Shown here: positions 1 to 6,221 of the stretch, in pieces
Layout of the letters: the number at the start of each line of letters is the position of its first letter
How positions within the stretch are numbered: position 1 is the stretch's first letter
NCBI GenBank assembly: GCA_052145775.1
Contig: JBKQNY010000130.1
Location: forward strand, 1 to 21,836
Origin: CAVYPR01 sp052145775
GTDB taxonomy: Bacteria; Actinomycetota; Acidimicrobiia; Acidimicrobiales; RAAP-2
Length of the DNA: 21,836 bases
Direction: 5' to 3'
Made by a program: the position numbers and the translations under genes
The notes under the pieces: model-generated
The model's database searches: none
What the model was told of the DNA's origin: nothing
The model's input: the letters and a program-made list of their open reading frames with translations, nothing else

Positions 1-509
1 CACCTTGAACGTGCCCTCCTTGTTGGGTTTGCTGATTGCTCGGCAGCATCAGTTTTCCCTGCGAGGAGGGCCGCTTCGCGGATACGCGCCGGTCAGCGCA
101 CGGGGCTTACTGCAAGATCAGGGCTAGTAGGACCACCACGACGCCCATGCGCTGCCCGCCCTTTGCCGCGCAGCGCATGGGCGTCGCCGTGATCGCCAAG
201 TGGCGTTCACGACCTGGGACCGTCTTCGACAACTTCAACACCGGGAGTTTGAAGGACGGCAAAGTGGTTTCGTGCGTGACGCCTGGAACCCGAAGTCGAT
301 CATCTATGTCACCGGAGACGGGACGACGACGATCCACAGCCTGGCCACGAGATGTGGCGCCGAGGCGGTTGCGCCCGAGGTTCACGCCTGCCAAGGTAAC
401 GGTGGTTCCATGCCTGGACACAAACGAAGACCAACAGGCTTGCTTCCCGGCATGGGCTCAGAAGCCAAAGGAGGACAACGGGCTGGGAAGGAGCGAATTC
501 TGCCCATAG
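1..509. other. No convincing gene; relict or intergenic DNA
   Basis: Open frames exist on both strands (for example 200-610 plus and 107-421 minus), but none reads like a known protein family and none has a good ribosome binding site. The only clear structure is the long inverted repeat at 139-186, listed separately. Given the broken genes that follow, this is probably decayed sequence. Confidence 0.5.
139..186. repeat. Perfect 17-bp inverted repeat with 14-nt loop
   Basis: Positions 139-155 and 170-186 are exact reverse complements; the core of the left arm is GACGCCCATGCGCTG at 140-154 and its complement lies at 171-185. The loop is 156-169. Neither side is followed by a run of T on its own strand, so it does not look like a classical intrinsic terminator. 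It could be a T-tract-less hairpin terminator, an IS-related subterminal structure, or a recombination site. The structure is certain from the sequence; its role is not. Confidence 0.75.
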
Positions 510-866
510 ATGACGGACCCCAGGAGCTCCACGGCCGCAAGCTCGCCCCTCGATGGCGCGGTCGCCGACCTCGTCGAGCGTGGCCTTCTCGTTGCCGGCA
601 CCGCAAGTGATCTCGTTGTCCCCAATGGTTCCGCTGTCGCCCAGGTGGAGAACGACGTTCGCCCTGCTCCCGTGCTCACTCCGAGCGGCGCCCTCGTAGC
701 CGATCAGCTGATCTGCACTGTGCGGAGCCAGCTCGAGAAGCTCTTGGAGGGGTGGTCACCTGAGCAGTTCCCCGAATTGGTGCAGCTCCTGGATGAGTTC
801 GCCTGTGACATCGTGCCGGGCACGCCGACCCTGATCGGCACGGGATCGGCGACAGTTGAGCAATGA
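510..866 (+). pseudogene. C-terminal part of a MarR-family-like regulator
   Basis: The 118-aa frame starts at an ATG directly after the stop of the preceding frame. Residues from about 16 to 30 (AVADLVERGLLV) look like the end of the recognition helix region of a MarR protein, and residues about 54 to 100 resemble the MarR C-terminal dimerisation helices: VLTPSGALVADQL, then a helix with LLEGWSPEQFPELVQLLDEF, the usual 'L..WSPEE...L..LL' pattern. MarR proteins are normally 140-170 aa, and the N-terminal helices and most of the helix-turn-helix are missing, with no recognisable piece in other frames upstream. The wing region between the two blocks is also unusual. I read it as a truncated, probably non-functional regulator. 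No clear Shine-Dalgarno sequence precedes the ATG. Confidence 0.45.
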
Positions 867-1100
867 CGACAACGGCTCCGCTCGACAGTCGGTTACGACG
901 GAGAGTGGGAACAGCAGCGAGCAATGGTGAACTCGTTTCAGTACATACGCCCCCGCAACCATCACCGCTACTCGCAAAGGAATCCTTGGGCCGGGAATTA
1001 GAACAATGAGGATCAGAAGCAACGCGATGAGCGCCCAGGCGCACAGGTAGGTCTGCTCGTTTATTCCCCACCACAGTTGCAGCACGGCCACCCTTTCCAA
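756..1100 (-). CDS. Possible small membrane protein or fragment (weak)
   Basis: A minus-strand frame starting with TTG at 1100 encodes about 114 aa. Residues about 18-37 (YLCAWALIALLLILIVLI) form a strongly hydrophobic helix, followed after a Pro-Gly turn by a second hydrophobic stretch (LRVAVMVAGAYVL, about residues 42-54). This two-helix hairpin is unlikely in a random frame. The C-terminal half reads antisense through the MarR-like fragment and does not look like protein, so the real product, if any, ends earlier or is a relict. I do not recognise a family. There is no convincing ribosome binding site. Confidence 0.25.
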   Translation of the reverse strand: MERVAVLQLWWGINEQTYLCAWALIALLLILIVLIPGPRIPLRVAVMVAGAYVLKRVHHCSLLFPLSVVTDCRAEPLSSLLNCRRSRADQGRRARHDVTGELIQELHQFGELLR

Positions 1101-1232
1101 CGCTTGGCGGCAAATCGTAATGGGAGTCGCTCAGCGTTCACAGCCAGCGATAGGGGGCAGGGCGGCGTCCCGGCCCTTGGGTATACGTTGAGTCTGAATG
1201 GTTGATCCGAATACACAGGAGGCGCTCTGGAT
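867..1232. other. Intergenic stretch ahead of the NTF2-like gene
   Basis: The plus strand holds no gene here. The minus strand contains the hydrophobic two-helix frame noted separately (roughly 930-1100). The last part carries the ribosome binding site AGGAGG at 1217-1222 for the next gene. I see no clear promoter consensus or terminator hairpin. Confidence 0.4.
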
Positions 1233-1583
1233 ATGCCGAACGACAACGCCGTTGATCGCAACCTTCAAGGTATGGATGAACTCGACTTCGTGGGATGGAA
1301 CAACGCCGACTGGACCGGCGTCTTCGCCCACCATCACACTGACGATGTACTGGTGGAGCAGCAAGGGCAGCCTCCGACCCACGGCATCGAGGAGCACATC
1401 GAGGCCATGAAGGCATACGTCGAACAGATTGGTGGTGTGCCGCCCCAGATCACCTCTCACCCGATCAAGTTCGGGTCCGGTGAGTGGACGTGCGTCATCG
1501 GGGAGTTCGCCAACGGTGCCCGTATGGTGACCGTAGCGAAATGGAGGGATGGCGCAATTGCTGAGGAATACATCTGGGCGTAG
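1233..1583 (+). CDS. NTF2/SnoaL-like small protein
   Basis: The 116-aa product has the length and pattern of SnoaL-like proteins of the NTF2 fold, which bind small ligands in a cone-shaped cavity and include polyketide cyclases, isomerases and many uncharacterised proteins. The start of the fold is visible as the helix around FVGWNNADWTGVFAHHHTDDVLVE (residues about 19-43), the usual 'W...D...L....D.V' signature, followed by GIEEHIEAMKAYVE and beta strands ending in MVTVAKWRDGAIAEEYIW, typical of the last two strands. The ATG is preceded by a full AGGAGG ribosome binding site with 10-nt spacing, which fixes the start. It stands alone, with broken genes on both sides, so its context gives no substrate. 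It appears intact. Substrate and reaction are unknown. Confidence 0.8.
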   Translation: MPNDNAVDRNLQGMDELDFVGWNNADWTGVFAHHHTDDVLVEQQGQPPTHGIEEHIEAMKAYVEQIGGVPPQITSHPIKFGSGEWTCVIGEFANGARMVTVAKWRDGAIAEEYIWA

Positions 1584-1598
1584 CATCATCACCGACGG

Positions 1599-1732
1599 AT
1601 GAGTGAGCTTGCCGAGTCCCCGGCTCCCGGCAAACCGTGCCCTGGTTTCATCGCTGAGCCTGGGCGGTGCTGGCGGATGGTGTACTCGCAACAGCTACAA
1701 GCCACGCACTGCCGTGAGAAGCCGACTTACAC
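1599..1732 (+). pseudogene. Small Cys-containing ORF cut by an IS end
   Basis: The frame opens with ATG at 1599, 15 bases after the NTF2-like gene stops, and reads as protein-like sequence with PCPGFIAEPGRCWRMV (residues about 13-28) and QATHC, ending at PTYT (about residue 45). At 1733 the candidate terminal sequence of an ISL3-family element begins and the frame runs into the IS non-coding leader. I do not recognise the family with certainty; the paired cysteines suggest metal or redox chemistry, but that is a guess. The interpretation as a gene interrupted by an insertion rests on the coincidence of the loss of protein-like sequence with the IS end. Confidence 0.35.
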
Positions 1733-2090
1733 GGCTCTTCGCAATGAGGCGTGGGGAGGCGTTCGTCCGGTGACCTGCCCATTGGCATCCACCAATAGGG
1801 CCCCGTGACCCTCGATTCTTGCGGTTGCTGAGACCCAAGAGTTGAAAGGACACGGGGCATGGATGAACGTAGTGGTGGTGTGACCGCGCTGCTGGGGATG
1901 GCCGGGTTCGTGGTCCTCTCCCAGACCGAGGACCCGGGCGAGGTCTGGCTCCTGGTCGAGACGGACCGGGACGTGATGGGGTGTCCGACCTGCGGTGTCC
2001 GGGCCCTGGGGCACGGTCGGAGCAAGGTCCAGGTTCGGGACCTGCCGATCTCCGGGAGAGCAGTGCGCCTCGTCTGGCGGCGGCGGTGCC
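1733..2090 (+). mobile_element. 5' remnant of an ISL3-family insertion sequence
   Basis: The segment starts with GGCTCTTCGCAA (1733-1744), which I recognise from memory as typical of the terminal inverted repeats of actinobacterial ISL3-family elements. A leader of about 110 bases follows and then the transposase start at 1859. The transposase is recognisable only to about 2086, where the reading breaks into GC-rich low-complexity DNA. The catalytic domain and the right inverted repeat are missing, so the element is immobile. A target duplication cannot be tested because the right end is lost. Confidence 0.6.
1859..2086 (+). pseudogene. Truncated ISL3-family transposase, N-terminal zinc-finger part
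   Basis: The ATG at 1859 has a GAAAGGA ribosome binding site just upstream. About 76 residues match the N-terminus of ISL3 transposases (DDE superfamily): a short helical leader, a Cys pair in GCPTCGVRALGHG (C42 and C45 from the ATG), then the strand-rich block VQVRDLPISGRAVRLVWRRR. In complete proteins a second zinc-binding Cys pair follows within about ten residues, and then the DDE catalytic domain, to a total of about 400 aa. Here sequence after residue 76 turns into Ala/Pro/Gly-rich reading and nothing further is recognisable. It cannot be an active transposase. Confidence 0.7.
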
Positions 2091-2374
2091 TGGGTGCCCC
2101 GGCGCTCGGAGCCTCCGGGGCTCGGCGGCCTAGCCCCGTTGCCTCCCGGCCCCCGCCACTTGCCGGGGTTTCCCGCCGCCCTCCGCGCCCCTTCGCCCCG
2201 TATCCGGTGGGGCCCCGGCCGGCGGCGGCGGCCGCGTGGTCCTTGGGCCCCGGCGGCTCGGTGCCCTGGGCCCGGGTGCTCTGGGGCTCGGCCGTTTCGC
2301 CCTTTGGGCCTCGGCCCGCGCGGTGGTCTTTGGGGTCGGCCGTGGCGCCTGGCCCCACTCTCCCGCATTCACCG
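2087..2374. other. Extremely GC-rich low-complexity tract
   Basis: Between the transposase remnant and the tRNA-Gly fragment lies about 280 bases made almost entirely of G and C, with loosely repeated words such as TTGGGCCCCGGC, TTTGGGCCTCGGCC and TTTGGGGTCGGCCG around 2240-2345. All frames give Pro/Arg/Gly/Ala-rich sequence with no family resemblance. I see no gene in it. Confidence 0.6.
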
Positions 2375-2376
2375 AG

Positions 2377-2418
2377 AGCGGACGAAGGGATTTGCACCCG
2401 CGACCCTCACCTTGGCAA
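2377..2418 (-). pseudogene. 3' half of a tRNA-Gly(GCC) gene
   Basis: On the minus strand, from 2418 down to 2377, the sequence reads the anticodon loop TTGCCAA (anticodon GCC), the 3' anticodon stem strand GGTGA, GGGTC for the variable region, a T-arm GCGGGTGCAAATCCC, and the 3' acceptor strand ending CGTCCGCTC. This matches a bacterial tRNA-Gly(GCC) over 42 positions with about four differences from the actinobacterial sequence I remember. The 5' half (acceptor, D-arm, 5' anticodon stem) is absent at 2419 and beyond. Two changes in the T-loop and a weakened T-stem mean it is not functional. A 3' tRNA half that begins in the anticodon loop is the usual footprint left by tyrosine-recombinase elements that integrate in tRNA genes. 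Confidence 0.7.
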
Positions 2419-2484
2419 ACCGATCAGACCGAAGCTGTGACCAGCCATTCTGGTGGCTGACCTGGTGATTCACCGTTCATTCAC

Positions 2485-2785
2485 TTGCGTCGTTATGCAC
2501 TGTTTTTCGACCTCTCACGGACGGAGACGGACGAAGTTCGGGTCGCCCGCGAAATGTGGACGCGGGCGATCCCGGCGTGGGAGGAGGCCAACCCCGACAT
2601 CGACTACGACACGGACCTCTTCCGCCGGGAGATCCTGCCCTGGCTCGCCTCGGTGAAGCTCGCCGAAATCATGGCGGCGGCGGGTATCTCGAAGGGCTAC
2701 GCCTCGAATGTCCGGGCCGGGAAGTTCACGCCGCACATGTCGACGTAGGGGGCGCTGGCCCGGTTAGTGGGGGCCAGGAGGCTAT
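2485..2785 (+). pseudogene. Helix-turn-helix protein remnant with in-frame stop
   Basis: From a TTG at 2485 the frame reads 87 residues to a TAG at 2746-2748, and the same frame then continues GALARLVGARRL to a TAA at 2783-2785. The C-terminal part has an XRE-like helix-turn-helix appearance: LFRREILPWLASVKLAEIMAA, then the turn AGISKGYASNVRAGK and FTPHMST. I recall actinobacterial proteins with a 'PH-x3-W-x2-L' motif right after such a helix-turn-helix; here the Trp position is TAG, one base from TGG. The N-terminal part of any larger parent protein is missing, as the frame has a stop at 2458-2460. I infer a truncated gene with a nonsense mutation. The function of the parent family is unknown to me. 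Confidence 0.45.
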
Positions 2786-3136
2786 AAGGGCCGATCCCGG
2801 GCGAAGTCCTGGTGCATCCCGATAAGCCCGCCGACGATGTCCGACAGGGTGTCACCGAGGTGCCGCCGCGGGCCGGTGCCCACCTCCCGGCGGTAGGGGT
2901 CAACTTCGTAGCCGGACGCGGCGGACGATAGGGGGCAGTCTCGGCTAAACGGCCTCCGCTGGGCGCCCCCAAATTCTGATGTCGAGATTCCCTCGTTGAC
3001 GATTAACCAAGGACACGCTGCGACAAGCGCATCTCAGAAGGTTTCCTGGCGACGCGAGAACACGCTCATTGCACGCACACGCCCCTGCATCATGGGGTTT
3101 GAGCGACACCAGGGAGTCGGGAACGTCTCCTTCCCA
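2786..3136. other. Non-coding stretch after the GH43-like gene
   Basis: No frame on either strand looks like protein. It lies downstream of the minus-strand glycosidase gene. A weak CCCC/GGGG hairpin sits near 3083-3098, without a T run on the minus strand, so I do not call a terminator. Confidence 0.45.
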
Positions 3137-4129
3137 TTAGCTTTTGACTGAGAGGGTGTTGTCGCCCGCAGATGAGACGACGGCCAAGTAGAGCTCTCGC
3201 TGGTCTTCACCAGGGGCATCTCTGTGTTCTGGAGTCGCGGCATAGGCCAGCATGATTTGCTGCCCTGCATGGAACACGTCAGGGCCTCCAGGTCCTTCGG
3301 CTGGCCCCGTCGACGCCAGGACCGGGTCCGGCCCAGAGGGCGCACAAGGCCCGAGCGGCGAACTGCACGTCGTTGCACCGATCGCGTAGCTCGGTGATGT
3401 CCAGTGATTTCCGCTGAAGAGGAGATAGAGGGTTCCATCGATTCTTGCCAGGGCCGGACCTTCGATGTTGCCAGCCTCCCAGGCCTGAGTCGGAGTTTGA
3501 AGCACCACCGGTTGACCGACGAGCGTCTGGTCTCCGTGCCCGAGTTCCTGTGACCAGATTTCTGACCCTTGCCCTGTCTCTCCGTCGCCCTTCCACAAGA
3601 GGTAGTCCGCGCCGCCGCCGGCATAAACCAATGCATCGATAACCCCGCCGGAGGTTGTCTGACAAAGGAACGGCGTGTTACCAGTACTGACGAACGGACC
3701 CAGCGGGGAAGGAGCCGTGGCCCGACCGATGCACTCGTGGTGAGTTGCTGGATCGTAAGCATTGAAGAAGAGTTCGTAGCCTCCGGCCGGATCCGCTTCG
3801 ACCGACGGTGACCAGGTGAATCCGTTCTGAACCCAGGACGGCAGGATCGGCATCGCATCGCCAACCGCTTTCCAATGGACCAAATCGCTCGACTCGATCA
3901 CCGGAAGATTCTCCTCAGCGTCGTCGTCGTTAGTGCCGTAGGCGTAGTAGGTCTTACCCACGACGAGCACTGAGGGATCCGCGAAGTATCCCGTGTACAC
4001 AGGGCCATCTGCCATAGCCCCAGCGAGTAGGGAGCGATGCCCCTGAGCGCCAGCCCACGATGGCTCCAACCCAATTGCTGAGACGACAAGCAGAGCGACC
4101 AGCATGCGACGCGCGGTCGCTGGTGCCAT
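3137..4129 (-). CDS. Secreted GH43-like beta-propeller glycosidase
   Basis: The 330-aa product begins with a Sec-type signal peptide (ATARRMLVALLVVSAIG, with likely cleavage near residue 27, after AGA or nearby). The mature part has the layout of glycoside hydrolase family 43/clan GH-F five-bladed propellers, which cleave arabinan- or xylan-type side chains by inversion. The expected catalytic residues are visible: the general base in FADPSVLV (D51), the pKa-modulating Asp in GVIDALVY (D165) and the general acid in NIEGPALARIDG (E223); a late His in GPDVFHAG (H287) may be the central metal ligand. The length is normal. I chose ATG 4129 because the longer frame (to 4432) would overlap the upstream adaptor gene and add an implausible Arg-rich stretch before the signal peptide; ATG 4189 is an alternative. 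No strong ribosome binding site is seen. It lies 160 bp downstream of the efflux operon on the same strand. Exact substrate unknown. Confidence 0.8.
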   Translation of the reverse strand: MAPATARRMLVALLVVSAIGLEPSWAGAQGHRSLLAGAMADGPVYTGYFADPSVLVVGKTYYAYGTNDDDAEENLPVIESSDLVHWKAVGDAMPILPSWVQNGFTWSPSVEADPAGGYELFFNAYDPATHHECIGRATAPSPLGPFVSTGNTPFLCQTTSGGVIDALVYAGGGADYLLWKGDGETGQGSEIWSQELGHGDQTLVGQPVVLQTPTQAWEAGNIEGPALARIDGTLYLLFSGNHWTSPSYAIGATTCSSPLGPCAPSGPDPVLASTGPAEGPGGPDVFHAGQQIMLAYAATPEHRDAPGEDQRELYLAVVSSAGDNTLSVKS

Positions 4130-4289
4130 GTGGCGACGGGTGCTCAGCACGATCTTGAATCGACGAACGCTAGCGACGCCAGTGCACATCCGCCGCCGGA
4201 GAGGCCGTGACGCTCTGCAGCGGGTCCGAGCACCTTCTCCGCCGCACCGACCGACCATGTGTGACTCGGCAAATGCCCCAACCGTTTCG

Positions 4290-6221
4290 TCAGCCAGCGA
4301 CAGGGATTCGTGCGCCTGCCGGGAAGCCCCCACCACTCGGGATACCGCCTCCTCCCAGCAAGCTCGACGACGAGGTGCTCGAGCTGGAGGACGAAGGAAC
4401 GGCCTCGGACAGATCGGCAAGGACGATCTCACTCTTGGGAGACAAACCCGACTTGATCTGGGTGTAGTCGGCTCCGACCACGCCGATCTGCACCGTCACC
4501 CGCTCCTCTTGACCTGTCTTGACAACATCGACATACGAGCCACCACCGGCCGAATGCACAGCAGAGGTCGGTACCACTTCGACGTTCTTCGCTTGGGCCA
4601 GCACCACAGTGATCTCGGCCGCCGATCCTGCACTGATTCCGTGCGTGCCTGCCGGCAACGCCACCACAAGGGGGTATGTGTAGCTTGAGCTCGACGTATC
4701 AACAGGACCTACTCGCGCGACGGTCGCTTGAAGCGTTCCTTGGGATCCAGTGACGGCGACCTCAGCCATATCGCCGACCTTGACCGTCGACGCCTGTGCG
4801 GGCGTCAACGTGGCCGTGGCCTGGAAGCTTCCCGAGTTCATGATCGTGATCACGTCTGACGTGGATCCGGCACTCACCGATTGACCAACCGAGAGATTCA
4901 CCTGGGCGACAGTGCCGCTGATGGGACTGGTGAGCTGGGCGTCCGAGAGGTTCTGCTGAGCCTTGATGAGTGATGCCTTGTCAGCATCGATGGACGCTTG
5001 ATCACTCGCCAACTGCTGTGCGCTGTCAGAAGCCGTCAACGTACCACTGTGTGTCGCAGAATCGCTTGCGGATGTCTTGGCGCTGCTCGGGGCGGTCTTC
5101 CCAGTCGATGACGTGCCGGCTCCCGAACTGGCGGCTGTCTGAGTGGAGCCAGATCCACTCGCGCTCGATGAGGTGGGGATCGACCCGCCCGATGTCGTGC
5201 CGCTGGAACTTGGGGCACCTGAGGCGCTGGCTGTCGATCCGGCCGAGGTCGGGGTAACCGAACCGCTCCCCGTACTGCCACCCTGTCCTGCTGCCGTAAT
5301 CGAACCTGACGACGAAGAAGTGGAACTGAGGAGCTTGGCAAGTGCTGTCTCCGTTTTGGCTACTGCTGTATCGTCCTGCTGAACCTTCTTTTCAGCTGAC
5401 AACTCCTGGGCCAGATCGTCGATGCACGCTGTCTTTGTCGGGCCGGTGCTCGTCGTCTTGCTACTCGATGTTGTGGAGCTCGCTTTCGGTGTAGAAGTTG
5501 TGGTTGGAGATGTCGCTGGAGCTGTTGACGAGCTCGAGCAGGCATCCTGAGCTTTCTGGAGGGCTGCAGCGGCGGCAGCACTGTCGCTGTCCGCGCTTTG
5601 TTGGGCGGACACCACGGCCTGCTGCGCTTGTGCAAGGTTCGTTGTCGTGCCACCCTGCCCGGATTGGGACTGCGCGGAGCTTGTTACGAGCGTGGTGCTC
5701 GTGGTCGTCGTAGTGGTCGCGGTGGTTGGGTGCGACGTCGAACTCGTCGATGTCGAAGCGGACGACGTGGAAGCGGACGACGTGGAAGCGGACGACCCCG
5801 TAGACGAGGTGGTTGCCGACGAACTCGACGAAGATTGGGCCGACTCGTCCTCGGACAGCCTTGCTTCGGCCGCCGACAAGGTCGTTTGGGCCGATGTGAC
5901 GTCCTTCTTTAGGGATGTCGCTTTGAGCGACGCAACGGTCTGCCCGGCGGTTACCTGCTGATTCAAGGTCACGTTCACCTCGGAAACGGTGCCAGCCACC
6001 TGAAAGGCCGCTGTCGCCTGGTGCACAGGAGACGCCGTGCCCGATACCTCGAGGGTCTTGCTCACCGAAGCGGTCGTTGCCGTGCCGAGGGTGTAACCAC
6101 TGACCGCGGACGCTCGGGTCGACCAAAGGCCGAGGCCCGTGGCTGCGACCACCAACAGGGCGACGATCGCGATCAGCCATTGGCGAGAGAGCCACCACCG
6201 GTGTCCTTTGTTGTCAGGCAC
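4290..6221 (-). CDS. MacA/HlyD-type adaptor with long Ser/Thr-rich inserts
   Basis: This is a membrane-anchored adaptor of the HlyD/RND-MFP family, which in Gram-negatives links an inner-membrane pump to an outer-membrane channel. One N-terminal membrane helix (QWLIAIVALLVVAATGLGLW, about residues 14-33) is followed by the first half of a lipoyl-like domain (AFQVAGTVSEVNVTLNQQVT), a coiled-coil region, the second lipoyl half (TSPISGTVAQVNLSVGQSV) and beta-barrel domains. The coiled coil is broken by three Ser/Thr/Gly-rich stretches, very roughly residues 130-190, 230-265 and 300-400, with two helical segments between them; a Cys in KAQDACSS and one in KTACIDD bracket the middle stretch. The C-terminus is Gly-rich. 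At 643 aa it is much longer than the usual 350-450. I chose GTG 6221, which overlaps the upstream stop (GTGCCTGA) and suggests translational coupling; GTG 6248 is possible. It is the last gene of the operon before the glycosidase. Confidence 0.85.
   Translation of the reverse strand: MPDNKGHRWWLSRQWLIAIVALLVVAATGLGLWSTRASAVSGYTLGTATTASVSKTLEVSGTASPVHQATAAFQVAGTVSEVNVTLNQQVTAGQTVASLKATSLKKDVTSAQTTLSAAEARLSEDESAQSSSSSSATTSSTGSSASTSSASTSSASTSTSSTSHPTTATTTTTTSTTLVTSSAQSQSGQGGTTTNLAQAQQAVVSAQQSADSDSAAAAAALQKAQDACSSSSTAPATSPTTTSTPKASSTTSSSKTTSTGPTKTACIDDLAQELSAEKKVQQDDTAVAKTETALAKLLSSTSSSSGSITAAGQGGSTGSGSVTPTSAGSTASASGAPSSSGTTSGGSIPTSSSASGSGSTQTAASSGAGTSSTGKTAPSSAKTSASDSATHSGTLTASDSAQQLASDQASIDADKASLIKAQQNLSDAQLTSPISGTVAQVNLSVGQSVSAGSTSDVITIMNSGSFQATATLTPAQASTVKVGDMAEVAVTGSQGTLQATVARVGPVDTSSSSYTYPLVVALPAGTHGISAGSAAEITVVLAQAKNVEVVPTSAVHSAGGGSYVDVVKTGQEERVTVQIGVVGADYTQIKSGLSPKSEIVLADLSEAVPSSSSSSTSSSSLLGGGGIPSGGGFPAGARIPVAG
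5749..5793 (-). repeat. Three tandem 15-bp units in the adaptor gene
   Basis: Two identical units GACGTGGAAGCGGAC (5764-5778 and 5779-5793) follow a copy with two changes (5749-5763). On the coding strand they give repeated Ser-Ala-Ser-Thr-Ser in the first Ser/Thr-rich spacer. Such in-frame units can gain or lose copies by slippage, changing spacer length without breaking the frame. Confidence 0.8.

Noticed and set aside
1..21. A minus-strand AAGGAGGG (14-21) followed 10 bases later by GTG at 1-3, as if a gene starts at the left edge.
   Set aside because: Only the start codon would be inside the window, so no coding evidence is available.
1151..1158. The word TAGGGGGC at 1151, 2746 and 2929, with its complement at 13962, mostly near gene remnants; CGATAGGGGGCAG is shared by 1148 and 2926.
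   Set aside because: An octamer of this composition is expected once or twice by chance in a GC-rich window; four copies without extended flanking similarity are not convincing as recombination sites.
1648..2397. Long minus-strand open frames across the IS remnant and GC-rich tract.
   Set aside because: They are Arg/Pro/Gly-rich and antisense to the recognisable transposase N-terminus, as expected for stop-poor GC-rich DNA.
3083..3098. CCCC...GGGG hairpin downstream of the GH43-like gene.
   Set aside because: The stem is only four base pairs and has no T run on the minus strand, so it is not a credible intrinsic terminator.
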